64,000 nucleotides of DNA from Sinonovacula constricta. Taxonomy: Eukaryota; Mollusca; Bivalvia; Cardiida; Solecurtidae. Positions 1 through 11,335 of this stretch are shown here, piece after piece. The stretch is from contig CM017564.1 of NCBI GenBank assembly GCA_007844125.1, forward strand, positions 11,431,326 to 11,495,325. Direction: 5' to 3'. The position numbers and the translations under genes are program-made. How positions within the stretch are numbered: the stretch's first letter is position 1; each line of letters begins with the position of its first letter. The notes under the pieces were generated by a model. That model worked only from the letters and a program-made list of their open reading frames with translations, searched no databases and was not told the origin of the DNA.

Positions 1-199
1 ATCGGCCTTGACAACTTTTTTGTCTCTGCTTGTTTTCATGCTTTATTGGATATGATTACATTATACCTTAAATGTGAGCAAATGTGTAAATGTTCATCAT
101 AAAAATTAACCTTAAAAACTACTTTTCTTTAACTGCAACTCAAATAACTTAATTGACAGCTATTTTTGTTCAAATTGAATTTCATATTATATGTTAGAA

Positions 200-335
200 A
201 AAATGTTCTCCGATTGCTTTGACTCTCTCTGTATGTCCCATTCGGGACCAAGGTCTTGAGGGAAGGTCTAGCAGCTGACCTGTGGTGTGCCAGTGGTTCT
301 ACCCAGGCATTTGTTTGGGGATCTTCCTTCACCAA
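200..335 (+). repeat. tRNA-derived SINE tail fragment
   Basis: The stretch reading GTGGTTCTACCCAGG, followed by a TTTGGGGATCTTCC-like run, recurs in degenerate form near 18,610, 21,300 and 37,130, and in reverse near 31,030. In the 21.2 and 37.0 kb copies it follows a Pol III B-box-like sequence. It is read here as the tail of a headless, old SINE copy. No coding signal was seen. Confidence 0.35.
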
Positions 336-1552
336 AATAACTTGACATTGTTATAATGATCGTAATTGGTCGCGGTGATGAATTTTAAACAATAACAATA
401 AAAAGGTTCAAATTCAGTATCAAAATGCATAATGTAAACTTTTTTACTTTTTGCTAGAAGTTTGTTGACGGTAAAAGAGTAAACTTACCGTTAGGAACAA
501 TGTGAGGGTATAAAAATATATATGTACATGCACTCACCTAATTAAGAAAAAACTTATCTTAGAAAATAGAAAAGACCACTGACAGCTGATCAGCATACAA
601 ATGACAAATACGTGAAGTATTATAAAACTGATTGTCACCTTTTTTTTTTATCCAGTCGTGAATTGTATTACAATCTAAACATCTGATAAAATCCACTTAT
701 ACATTTAGTTGATCATGATGAGACTGCCAATTGACTGTGGTTAAACACAACTGAGGTGTGGCATTGTATCAGTTATGTCTTTTCCAATGGAGGAAAAATG
801 GGGAAAGATAGGTTAATCCCCCCTAAGTGTAAAATCTATTTTAGTTCCCTGACTTTCAAATAATTTTATTTATTTCACTGTTGCAAGGTTATTATACAGT
901 GTATGAAGAGACAAAACAGTTGTGGGTGTTGTTTGTTTTGTCAAGAGTTCATAGCTTGATATCACAGTGAAAGCAGCATTAATCTCAAGTGGTAATATTT
1001 ACAGGTGTTTTTTCTTTCCTTCTTACGTAAAAGCCATTTACAGGTGCCTACCCCTCAGAAAATTTCATTAAAATCACGCAGAAAGTAACTTTTCATCAGG
1101 TTTTTTTATTCCCCTTGAAGGAAGAAAGCAGGCTATTTTCCCAAAAATTTTAGGGCATGGGACCTGGCCATGAAAAAAAGCCTTGATTTATTTAAGTCAA
1201 TTTAATTTCATAATACAAAACTAACTTTGTGCGGATGTATATCTTAAAGTTAAGAGTACTTTTTTCATGGACATTTCTGGTACATACAGTACTTAAAAAC
1301 AAATATTTTAATAAAAAAGTATGGAAATAAGAAATTAATTAGGAAATATTTCAGGCATTGTTGAGGCTTTAATAAAAGACACTTTAGAAAAATACTTATT
1401 TGCAAATCATTAGGTTAAGGTTACAGGAATAAATATGAACTGAGGCAGTAATATATCCATTTGATGAAAACTTTGAAAACAACATACCCTGAGCTCCAAA
1501 AAATGGTGACACATTTTAAAGCTAACACCTTTATTTCTTATCTAACACCATA
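336..1552. other. Intergenic, no gene recognised
   Basis: AT-rich sequence with only short homopolymer runs. No open frame with coding character, no recognised repeat and no paired splice signals were found on either strand. A GTAAGT-type donor can be read on the minus strand near 486, but no exon could be built on it. Confidence 0.5.
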
Positions 1553-2636
1553 CAACTGGAAATCATTAGAATCGGCTCATCGAGATGCTTTCAATGAGCA
1601 CCTACTTCATATGGTTTGGTTGAGAAATATGGGATACATGAATGTAAATTGCTTTATCTCTCAACCAAACTCTATATACCTGGTACTCATTAGAACCGTC
1701 TCAATGTGACAATTTCAATGAGTACCCACTTCATATGGTTTGGTTGAGAAATATGGGATACATTAATGCAAAATGCTTTATCTCTCAACCTAACCCTACA
1801 TACCTGGTACTCATTAGAACCGTCTAAATCTGACAATTTCAATGAGTTCCTACATCATGTGGTTTGGTTGAAAAATATGGGATACATTAATGCAAAATGC
1901 TTTATCTCTCAACCAAACCCTACATACCTGGTACTCATTAGAACTGTCTCAATGTGACAATTTCAATGAGTACCCACTTCATACGATTTGGTTGAGAAAT
2001 ATGGGATACATTAATGCAAAATGCTTTATTTCTCAAACAAACCCTATATACCTGGTACTCATTAGAACCGTCTCAATGTGACAATTTTAATGAGTACCTA
2101 CTTTATGTGGTTTGGTTGAGAAATATGGGATACATTAATGCAAAATGCTTTATCTCTCAACCAAACCCTACATACCTGGTACTCATTAGAACCATCTCAA
2201 TGTGACAATTTCAATGAGTACATGTACCCATTTCATATGGTTTGGTTGAAAAATATGGGATACATTAATGCAAAATGCTTTATCTCTCAACCAAACCCTA
2301 CATACCTGGTACTCATTAAAACCGCCTCAATGTGACAATTTCAATGAGTACCCACTTCATATGGTTTGGTTGAGAAATATGGGATACATTAATGCAAAAT
2401 GTTTTATTTCTCAACCAAACCCTATATACCTGGTACTCATTAGAACTGTCTCAATGTGACAATTTCAATGAGTACCCACTTCATATGGTTTGGTTGAGAA
2501 ATATGGGATACATTAATGCAAAATGCTTTATTTCTCAACCAAACCCTATATACCTGGTACTCATTAGAACCGTCTCCATGTGACGATTTCAATGAGTACC
2601 CAATCATATAGTTTGGTTGAGAAATATGGGATATAG
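1553..2636 (+). repeat. 124-bp satellite-like tandem array with internal hairpins
   Basis: The pivot GGTTTGGTTGAGAAATATGG recurs about nine times (near 1613, 1737, 1860, 1985, 2109, 2239, 2362, 2486, 2609) with a period of about 124 bases, and one unit is about 6 bases longer. Each unit holds two inverted repeats: GGTTTGGTTGAGAAAT against ATTTCTCAACCAAACC (16-bp stem in the best units), and GGTACTCATT against AATGAGTACC. The chain of 63-residue open frames here arises because 124 is one more than a multiple of three, so each unit opens a new frame; it is not coding. A diverged piece of the same unit lies at 21,445-21,515 inside RAD21 intron 4. Confidence 0.9.
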
Positions 2637-3289
2637 TTAACTGCTTCACTTGAGAACATACCATCAGTTTTACCTTCCATATATTTCAATGAGATTTATA
2701 TTAGTTATACCAAGGCATTAAAACCTAGCTTAATAAGCAAAGATTGATCAGGCTTAGACTTTGGAAATCAGGTTTGATCTAGTTCTGCAAGGTGCTTATC
2801 TTCACTCCCTGATGCAGAGTTTATTAATCTAATTACCTTAACAATTTCTAAGAATTAGAAGATATCATAAATTTGTATGGCTCATTAACCCTTTACTTGC
2901 TGGAAACACCTTTAGGGTCAAGTATGCTTGACGTAAATGGTGTTTCTATATGCAACAAGATAAGGAATATGTAGGCCCTTTAAAAAAAACTACAAACCTG
3001 CCAGACACAAACAAGGAAATAAAGTCAACAGCTATCAATTTCCTGTTGCCATACGGGCAAGGTGTAAGGTACAAATGTACAGGTAAGAGCACGATAGTTG
3101 ACGGTACAACCCTGTGTCATTCTCCAGGTACTTTAGGGTCATTGATTGCAACCACTGAACAACACCACGGATACATACACAATGCCTGCACAATGCACAC
3201 TGTCAATTCAAGCTGGCGGTTTTGTTTATCAGGTTTATTGTCCCCACCAGAAATCTTTCAGGTGTCTGGGATGATGTTCAAGTGAAGCT
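2637..3289. other. Intergenic, with one imperfect palindrome
   Basis: No gene was seen. At 2903-2946 a 44-base near-palindrome pairs GAAACACC with GGTGTTTC, TTTA with TAAA, and GTCAAG with CTTGAC around a TATG loop. It is preceded by TTAACCCTTTACT, which resembles a piggyBac end next to a TTAA target, but no partner end was found. The 111-residue open frame at 2950-3285 has no recognisable domain. Confidence 0.45.
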
Positions 3290-3496
3290 CAGGGTTGTCA
3301 CCAGAAATATTTTGAGCAGGCTCAATTAACTTTTGAGGAGGCTAGGCTATGCGAGTGTCGAAGGCGAGAAGCGCTGCTAAGGGGGTCCAGGGGCATGCTC
3401 TTGACCGATTTTATTTTTTTTCCCAAATTTGAGGCGGCTATATTTCCATTTGAGGCGGTCAAATCGGCCGCCAGCCGCCTCCTAATGACAACCCTG
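3290..3496 (+). mobile_element. Short TIR element, 6-bp TSD family, copy A
   Basis: This 207-base noncoding element has terminal inverted repeats CAGGGTTGTCA and TGACAACCCTG and is flanked by the direct repeat GAAGCT on both sides. The interior carries repeated TTTGAGGCGG blocks and a GGCCGCC motif. Near-identical copies lie at 14,708-14,916 (opposite orientation) and 15,134-15,340, and a diverged relative at 20,045-20,377. All have perfect 6-bp flanking duplications. It is non-autonomous. The superfamily is not proven; CAGGG ends recall atypical hAT groups. Confidence 0.85.
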
Positions 3497-3499
3497 GAA

Positions 3500-4330
3500 G
3501 CTCATATAATGCTGCCTTTAATGGGATTGCTCCGTTGTTCCAAGAACTGTCAGTTACTGAGAGACAATGTTCACAAGAAACAAACAAATGAGCTGCCTTC
3601 ACTGTTGATAGCATGTTGCATTGCAGTGGACCCAACTTGATGCCACACCCAGTCACATTATTTCGACTCAAGGCCGGCTAGCTGCAGAACTATTTGTTGG
3701 GTTTATTGTCCAACAGAATTTTAGTTATCTGGTGATTGTGTCAACTAGAAACAGAAAAAGTGCTGCCTTCACCATGAATATCATGCAGAGAGCATCTAAC
3801 ATGGCACTAAACCCTGTTTAATGATTCTGACACAAGGCTGACCAGCTGCCACCGGCCGTATTTCAGTTATCTAGAGACAGTGATGTAGATAAAGTGCTTC
3901 CTTTACACATAATACCATGCAGTATACATCTCACATGATACCTCCTCACTCACTGTGGGCATCCATAGTCTAGTGGTTAACAAGGCTTGACTTTGGACTG
4001 GCGGGACCCCAGTCCACAAGATGTTACTCAATGTTAGTCCCTGAGCAAGACTATTAACTGCACATTGCTCCAGGTACTCAGTACCTGAGGATTGGTTCTA
4101 CCCAGGAAGGAGGCAGTCAAAAGGGATTTATATAAGCTGAAAGAACATGGATATGAGTAAAGAAATTTATACACCCAGTCACTTTATACTGACACAAGGC
4201 CTATTGCAGAACTATAAGCTGAGTCTGCTGGACGCTTTACCAATAATAGTTTTCACAACTTTGGTATGTGACGGACAGGATTGAACCCGGATCTTTCTGC
4301 ATCAGGATAAGTCTTCCTAACGATTTCTCT
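3500..4330 (-). repeat. Clustered SINE segments (minus orientation)
   Basis: Several partial copies of the SINE seen complete at 5,782-6,074 lie side by side. A block with GTGCTGCCTTCAC and an ATCATGCA-like run recurs near 3590, 3765 and 3895. A block with TTATTGTCC then CAGTTATCT-like sequence recurs near 3700 and 3870. A reverse B-box (GGATTGAACCCGG) occurs at 4277-4289, and a separate tRNA-like head (CATAGTCTAGTGGTTAACAA) at 3965-3985. The cluster looks like repeated insertion or local amplification of SINE bodies. Open frames across it are chance. Confidence 0.55.
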
Positions 4331-4980
4331 CCCCGGGCATTGAGAGCATTGTTTGCTCCCGATATACAATGTCTGCCTTGTGCACCGAGATAAATCAAAG
4401 GAGACAGTTTTGTCCTGCAGCTACAGATCAAACATAAATGGGCCACACTCTGCAGGAAGGAATGTGTTTCTTTCTTTGGTTGAAGATAACAGTGAAAACA
4501 TCTGATACATATTCAATGTATGCACATTGCAGACAGCTAAAATCTGAACAACCTTGATATGAGCTGCTCAGGGATAGGCAAATATGGGCCTAATGTTAAG
4601 GTTCAGGAGATCTCTATATCTGAGGATATAAAAGTATATCCCAAAATTCTCAAATATGTTTTATGTTGCTATACCTCAAAATGTGGGGAAAAAAACCAAC
4701 AACCAACAAAACCAAGGTTCGAGGTTAAAAAACTTTGAGCTGGAGTCTGAAATCATTCTCAAGGAACTGATTGGTGCAAATTTTGTTCATATTTAAAATC
4801 TGACCAATAAGGTGCTTGAAGTTACAATCAGGCTCATACTCAAAGTTTTATAACCTTTGGCCTCAAGTCTTAACAAACTATTACTTAAGTCATAACATAA
4901 GTTAAATGTTAAAAAAACACACACCAAAAAAACATTATATGAAAATAAGCCAATAATATCCTTCATTCTCTGGTTGCTTA
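4331..4980. other. Intergenic, no gene recognised
   Basis: No coding frame or known element was recognised between the SINE cluster and the 34-bp array. Confidence 0.4.
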
Positions 4981-5595
4981 ATTACCCCCTGACCATATAC
5001 AAATAGAGTTTATCATTACCCCCCTGACCATATACCAATAGAGTTTATCATTACCCCCTGACCATATACAAATAGAGTTTATCATTACCCCCTGACCATA
5101 TACAAATACAGTTTATCATTACCCCCCTGATCATATACAAATACAGTTTATCATTACCCCCTAAACAATATACAAATACAGTTTATCATTACCCCCTGAC
5201 CATTTACCAATAAAGTTTTTCATTACCCCCTGACCATATACAAATAGAGTTTATCATTACCCCCTGACCATAGACAAATAGAGTTTATCATTACCCCCTG
5301 ATCATACACAAACAGAGTTTATCATTACCTCTAAACAATATAAAAATACAGTTTATCATTACCCCCTGACCATTTACAAAAAGAGTTTAGCATTACCCCC
5401 TGACCATATACAAATAGAGTTTATTATTACCCCCTGACCATTTACAAATAGAGTTTATCATTACCCCCTGACCATATACAAATAGAGTTTATCATTACCC
5501 CCTGACCATTTACAAATAGAGTTTATCATTACCCCCTGACCATTTACAAATAGTTTATCATTTACCCCCTGACCATATACAAATAGAGTTTATCA
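4981..5595 (+). repeat. 34-bp minisatellite, about 18 units
   Basis: The unit reads ATTACCCCCTGACCATATAC followed by AAATAGAGTTTATC. About 18 copies follow one another, with a C5/C6 length variation and ATAT/ATTT/AACAAT substitutions. The array is strongly strand-asymmetric (C-rich on plus). It shows no coding potential. Confidence 0.95.
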
Positions 5596-5781
5596 ACTCA
5601 CCAATGGCCTTCTTTACTGCTGAGCTGAAAATGACCAAGGGGTCATATTTTTTATAATGAATCTTAGTTATTTTTTCCAACTTAAACAAAGAAATGTTTT
5701 TTTTAATTTTGCAATTATCAGGGCTTGTGATCAGAATGTGCACTAGTTGCAGGTAATCTTTGAGGATTAAACAAACCATAC

Positions 5782-6074
5782 TGTTTATTTATTGTGTTTA
5801 TTGTCCCTCCAACAGTATTTCAGTTATCTGGAGACTTGAAGCAGATATAGTGCTGCCATCAATGTGTATAGCATGCCATGAACACCTGGCATGATGCTAA
5901 ACACAGTCTCTTTATCCTGACACAGGGTCAACCAGTCATGAAACTACCCTTATATTTCTTTGAGCGTTAGCAAGGGAGTTATGCCACTACCATTTTTAAT
6001 GACTTCGGTATGTTGCAGCCCGGGATTGAACCCGGGGCCTCCCGTACCTGGAGCAGATGCTCTACCAGGTCCGG
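5782..6074 (-). mobile_element. tRNA-derived SINE (type 2), minus orientation
   Basis: Read on the minus strand, this begins with a tRNA-like head: an A-box in ACCTGGTAGAGCATCTGCTC and a perfect B-box, GGTTCAATCCC. It continues through a unique body and ends in an AATAAACAC-type tail. The plus-strand sequence at 39,648-39,945 is the same element. A-box/B-box spacing and the A-rich end are those of Pol III-derived SINEs. It is not a functional tRNA, because the cloverleaf arms do not pair along the expected length. Confidence 0.8.
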
Positions 6075-8367
6075 TTACAAACCATACTGCACAGAGCTAC
6101 TAACAAACAACTAAGAAAGTGTGTGAGCATTTTTTTAACAAACTTGTTACACGTGTAGTTTGGGGATATTTCTCTGAACTTTCACCATGAGGAAGCCTAA
6201 AAAAGCAAGGTAGCGTAGCAAGTGTGTTTTTTTTAATGCTAAAGAGTATAAAAATAAAAAGGATCATTTACCGTTTAAATGTTGTTTTTTTTTAAAAATA
6301 AAAATTTATTTACTCTTCAGAAATAGACAGTCTGTACATTTCAAAATACAGGCATCAATATGAGCAAAACAGTAGTGCAAACACTATATTTGAATACAGA
6401 CTAGAATCAAGTTTGCATGAGACAATAAGCTAAAACAACAAACAACACATGAGTGACCATTTTCAATGACTCAAATTACTACTACCAGTACTTACTTGGA
6501 CATAAATATATCCAATCATATCCAGAGCTTTTCTTTCCAAAAAACTAACTCTTTGACCACCTCAGAGCACATGGGATATATTATGTCTGTCTCATCATTT
6601 CAAACAACAAAAGGCTATACAGCAAAGAAAGGGGGTCAACCCAGTAGCACTCATTTCATCATGCAGTTAAATGTTACCATCATGTTTATAAATAACCCTT
6701 TTGGGACACGTTGAGTTAGGTCGAGTTGCTTGATAATCAATGAGGGTTTCTTGCCCTGTTAGTTGCTGAGGGGGGATTGTTTGCTTTTGTAAGATCTATA
6801 CAAAATAATGTGACACCTTTATGAGCTAGATAAAGATGGTATAACACTGCCTCCACTGTGCTAAAGTGTCCCTTATTAAGTGTGGGGGGTTGGGGGGTGG
6901 GGGGAGACAATTTGTTACAATTGTAAGACTTAGAATGAATTGTCTTGGCCTTCAGTGCCAGTGCTTCAGTGTTTGTTTTAGAAAGTACCCTTATATTTGC
7001 CTAATACAGGCAAGCTAAGACAGTGCTGCCTTCACTGTGATAACAATATTGTATTTTCATAAAATAGGATATCTAGATTTAACACAAAGAAGTTCTAGGG
7101 GTGAAAAAAGTAGAAAACATCTGCGTATATGTTGACAGTGCATGAGGTAGGACACTGTTTGCTATGCCCCCACTTCAACTCAGTCTGTGACCCCCTAGAA
7201 AGATCCGTGTGGGGTGTCTCAGATGAAGCAGTAGAGGTAGTGCACAGAGTGGGGTGACCAATAGCCTAGTACTAGAACTAATGCACAGTTGATAAAATAT
7301 AGGACACTTATACCCCAGGTAGACAAGGAAAAACAGCTTAAACCTTAGCTTGCTGCATTTATTTATTAGGTATGACAAAATACTCCTACAGCTACATACA
7401 AAGAATAGGGCCTTAGCAGCAAACAGTGTGGAGCCTTATCAGACAGTTCTAAGCAGGAAGTTGTCTGATCTGGATCTACAATGTTTGTCTAAGCTTTATA
7501 AATATGTGATAAGCAGGCTCAGCACTAGAACATACATTGCAATATTTTAAGTGCAATATAGTTGTATCTCTAATATAACTAAGCACAACATACACCTTTT
7601 TTGCATTCAGCCCTCTAATTTTGTCAAAAAAACAACAACAAAAGAACTAATTACTAATTGTTAATTTACTCTGTGTTATTAGCTCTCAAGTGTAGGTATA
7701 AGAAACAATACATTCGGTTAAAAACAGTATTTAAAAACAGTGACAGCTCAAGCAGTAACAGTTTGAAATTTGTTAATAAAGCATCACCAAGAAATTTCCT
7801 TTACCTTGAGTAAAATATAAAATAGATTAATGTTCAAATAAAAGCCACCCTATGAAATCAAATAAACAATTCATGACACGCTGTGCAAGCATTATCATAG
7901 AAATATAAATTATCCTATTTACTTGTACAAACCAACAACAACATAAAAGTATCAAGCAATGTTATACCATTTAAACTTCATGATATGATGTTATCAGTAC
8001 AGGTAGTGCATAAAACATAAATAATGGTGACAAAACTATGTTGAATTGTTCCCTGATAGAAACTGTCGAATCTATACCTGTCACAGCTCCACCCAATATT
8101 ATTCCATGAATCTAATATTACAGGAATGAGTGTGCGAAAGTAAGTGAAAAAATACATTTTTGTAGTAACAGAATTAATAACATTACTTCTTCTCTCCTAA
8201 ACACCATGTGGACATTATTTTTCACAATTGCGTAAATTGTTAAACAGAGAACTTTAGAATAAATTAATTTGAGTGTGAGCGGTTTTTGAAACGAAAAAAC
8301 ACATAATTTTTAACTTTAATATATGAACATGTAACTAGCCTACAAAGGGATAAATTCAGAAATTGCA
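6075..8367. other. Intergenic, no gene recognised
   Basis: AT-rich sequence with a G-rich run near 6885-6905 and scattered SINE-like scraps (for example CAGTGCTGCCTTCACTGTGA at 7021-7040). A minus-strand GTAAGT donor can be read near 6490, but no acceptable exon precedes it. No product is supported. Confidence 0.4.
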
Positions 8368-8848
8368 TAAAAGGTGGTATCCAACACTTTTGCCGTTATC
8401 TAATATATGTAACAATATCTGACCTCGGTTTGTGGTATTTATACATAATTTATGCAGAAAAAATCATACTTAGTCTAAGCTTTGACAATTTTCAACAGTA
8501 TCTCATTTTAGGGCAGTAAAATTCGTTGATCAATACTTAAATGTTCATTCTTTCTAAATCAATAAATAAGAACAATTGGGATGCCTGCTATAAAATAAAC
8601 AACGTCATAGCGGATGATGTGGATAAGTGGTCATGTGGCTTTCTTAGTTTAAAAATAACTAATTGTGCAGCATGGCTCAGATAGGAAATACATGCTTGAA
8701 ATGACGATTGTGGCGTTATGGTTTGCTTTTCTAACAGGTGTTGTGTAGGACATCAATAAACAGCATTTTGCCAGAACTGTTTAGGTAACTATGGTTTATT
8801 TTGTTTTATGAAAATATTTTTGGCCCAAACTGTAAGATACCACCTTTT
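8368..8848 (+). mobile_element. Old TIR element with GGTGGTATC ends
   Basis: The left end AAAAGGTGGTATCCAACACT is matched in inverse by AACTGTAAGATACCACCTTT at the right end. Related ends (GGTATCCGACAGTTT and its inverse) bound stretches at 45,417-45,924, 54,697-55,381 and 59,503-60,213, and the interiors share CTCAGATAGGAAATAC-like blocks. It is noncoding. The superfamily was not determined and no clear target duplication was found. Confidence 0.55.
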
Positions 8849-9436
8849 AAGCTGTGATTTTAGGGTGTTTTTTTTTCTATTGTATTTTCCATTAAAAGTA
8901 AGAAAAAACATAGCTCCAGATCAGTGTGATTTTATGCTACCATAATTATAATCCGTAATTCTCAACCCCTTAGTGCTAGTACTTATTACAATTGTCTGAT
9001 TGACAATTCTAATGAGTATCTGGTGTTTGGAGGAGACAGAAAGGAGTAAGCAGGAGCTGTTTGTCTCTTGTTTGGGGTTCTGTTTTTATAAAGGTTTTAG
9101 CACCAAGGAGTAGACGTTAAAAACCCCAGGGGGAGCCCTGATAAACACAGTATAAGCAGTGACCATTTTACCTTATTTTCTTATGAGTCCGCTGGATGCA
9201 CATTTTCTGAAATAATTATTAATGGATCTTGACAAAAACTATATACAAGATATATCGTTTATTATTATAATATTACTGTGTACCAAATAAATGTGACTGT
9301 GAATCATCAGTATCATTATTGTTTACATCGAGTTCCTTGTCACTTTGCCGAAAGGTGCTGTCAGCATTTGCTGTCTGCCATTTAGCTGCAGGCAACCGTT
9401 TCTGAGTCAACGCGAAAATATCTTACTAACAGTTTG
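8849..9436. other. Intergenic, no gene recognised
   Basis: No coding frame or element was recognised. A GTACTTATTACAATTGTCTG stretch near 8980 faintly resembles part of the 124-bp repeat at 1.6-2.6 kb. Confidence 0.35.
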
Positions 9437-10359
9437 CAGGGCTTTTTCAGGGGGTTTTGGGAAAAAGGCCCCATCCCAAATTGGGAATTTTTGACGCGGT
9501 AAATAGTCCAATTTGGGAAAAAAAGTATCGACAAATCAAACCAATTGGGAAATTTCAACGTTTATTTTTCTGCATTAAAGCTTAATTTGCCTTGCTTTTG
9601 TGTCAGCGAAAGTGTTACAGAGCTCTTCCAGAGTTTGTTCATAAAGCTCTGTATGGCCTTCAATACAGATTCTCATTAAATTGGAGAGTTTTTCCTGGCC
9701 AAGGGAGCTTCTCAAGTCAAAGAAGTGCATAGTAGGTTCATGGTGCTGAACCCTCTCTCCACAGCTTCTGCGCTAGATGGTATTATGATCTTCATCTACA
9801 GAAGTTGGTAGATTCTAGATCGCGTAGAATTTACTCTTGTACGACATTTTTCGTTACTATATTTCGCGGGTCAGTATAAAAGCCGGTACTGAATGTACCG
9901 TTTTTGCTTCATAACTCCTTTCAGTTTTATACGTAGTCAAACAGTTATGGCGAAAATACCTTTGTTTATGAAATAAAAAATAATTCCTGTTAATTTTCAA
10001 AACATATATTGATTTTGTTATCTGGAATGGCTCCGTGACGCATCTTCAACTTGCGTTACGGTATACGGCTGGGTAAGAGTCTATGTTTTCACCGGTTACA
10101 TTCATACAAAAATTCACGGAAAGTAGTTTTCACAGATCACCGATCAAAAGTAAACAAACGCTTCGCTCAATTGGAAAAGTCTCTTGATTTTATGGTTTCT
10201 TGGTTATTTATTTTTTAAAGGTAAAAGGCATTTCGTTTCAAATGGAAATTAATTTATGAGATTGGGAATTTTTTTCTTGAAATTGGGAAAAATGGTCGCT
10301 ATTTGGCATTGGGAACGGGGCCGAATATCGGCCCTGTGAGACAGGCTGAAATAGCCCTG
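9437..10359 (-). mobile_element. hAT-like element with transposase remnant, 5-bp TSD
   Basis: The 923-base element has ends CAGGGCTTTTTCAG and CTGAAATAGCCCTG and a flanking GTTTG duplication (5 bp). Subterminal TTGGGAA motifs are repeated near both ends. On the minus strand the interior holds the broken end of a hAT transposase (see 9575-9795), so the element is a degenerate relative of an autonomous hAT. Hence CAGGG ends with a short 5-bp duplication are associated here with hAT coding sequence. Confidence 0.75.
9575..9795 (-). pseudogene. hAT transposase C-terminal fragment, frameshifted
   Basis: Minus-strand translation from 9795 gives a segment containing PSSAEAVERGFSTMN, the ERGFS-type signature of the hAT C-terminal dimerisation region. 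After a frameshift near 9715 it continues with LRSSLGQEKLSNLMRICIEG and runs to a stop at 9577-9575. In intact hAT transposases, such as the ZNF862/KIAA1586-like group, this spacing (ERGFS, then an R-x-x-L segment about 15-20 residues on) is usual. The catalytic core upstream is missing or unrecognisable, so the fragment cannot be functional. Confidence 0.7.
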
Positions 10360-10848
10360 GTTTGTTTACCAACAGACGACAATACCTCTTTATTACGATC
10401 CATTTCATAATAGGCCTGCTTTCATTGGCCTCGAAATCGAACAAATCGGTCGATAATTTAAAAAATCAGATTTACCTGGTGCGTATGTAATTTCTGCCAA
10501 AATGGAATTATCGTATGCAAGTTTATAATGCGGATTTCATGTTGATTTTCAAGGTGAGTCTAAATTACATCCATCCAAAAGGACCCACTAAGGTATTTTT
10601 CTTGTGTCTACTATAAAAAAATGTGTGTCAGGGATGCGGGAAGCAGAGGTAAAATGATCACTGACACTAGGCCAAATATTTGTGGAATTGCCCTCATAAT
10701 GTCTTGAGCGAAGGAGTAATATTACAACTACTATTTACAACTTTTAATATGTCCAAACCGAGGGTTATACCCTGGACCTCCTTTCCCTGGAGCTGACATT
10801 CTAGACTATCAGGGACTGCTGGGATAGTTTTCAGTAGCAAAAACTGTA
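10360..10848. other. Gap between two transposons; SINE scrap
   Basis: A degraded reverse tRNA-like SINE lies at about 10,694-10,830 (ACCGAGGGTTATACCCTGG, then GACATTCTAGACTATCAGGG). Good-looking donors occur on both strands at 10,476 (minus) and 10,552 (plus), but neither has a convincing acceptor or a conserved product. No gene is called. Confidence 0.35.
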
Positions 10849-11204
10849 CCGTACTTTGCGGAATACAGCCCCCTTGGAATACACCCCGCATAGCCCCTTT
10901 TTAATGTTTTTTTAAATTTTGTAAACACATAACCCGCAGTGGAATATTCCCCGCACCATTTGTGCTGATAATTTATGTGTAAAGAAGCCATATTCCCAGG
11001 TCAAACACGTGTCAACTGTATCACACCAAGTCAGCGTGATCTACACAGTGTTACCTAACACTACAATGCATATATCGATCGATAATCCTTCTCGCCTTCT
11101 GCTGTTACACAAAAGCTGACCTTTTGTCAGTAAAGTGAGAGCTATTTATAGATAATGGGATGGTGCAATATGATAGGGGTAGTTATTTTGATGTTAACCC
11201 TTTC

Positions 11205-11335
11205 ACTCATGGTTTGGCGATTTTTGGCGTTGTGCGTCAGGCTAATAGTTTGGCGATCTTTGGCGTTGTGCGTCAAGCTAATAGTTTGGCGATCTTTGGC
11301 ATTGTGCGTCAGGCTCATGCTTTGGCGATTTTACG
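11205..11335 (+). repeat. 37-bp tandem repeat near a piggyBac end
   Basis: GTTTGGCGATTTTTGGCG and its variants recur at 11,211, 11,248, 11,285 and partly 11,322 with a 37-base period, linked by TTGTGCGTCAGGCTAATA. Subterminal repeats of this sort often lie inside piggyBac ends, where they can bind transposase. The role here is inferred. Confidence 0.8.

Noticed and set aside
1461..2583. Series of overlapping 63-82-residue plus-strand ORFs with similar peptides
   Set aside because: They are one repeat unit of 124 bases read in successive frames. The peptides overlap each other and no start, splice or codon signal separates them.
4981..5595. CRISPR-like regular spacing
   Set aside because: The units are directly adjacent with no unique spacers, and the genome is eukaryotic. 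It is a minisatellite. The same applies to the 42-, 124- and 145-bp arrays.
5606..5780. Possible minus-strand exon ending AVKKAIG before GTGAGT
   Set aside because: The donor is good, but the only strong acceptor (ATTTTCAG) would leave a 23-base exon, and the longer reading is Lys-rich, AT-driven translation with no recognised domain. Kept only as a weak candidate for the gene that starts at 16,546.
10476..10565. Possible exons on either strand between two transposons
   Set aside because: Donors exist on both strands (GTAAAT minus, GTGAGT plus) but acceptors are poor and no peptide is recognisable.
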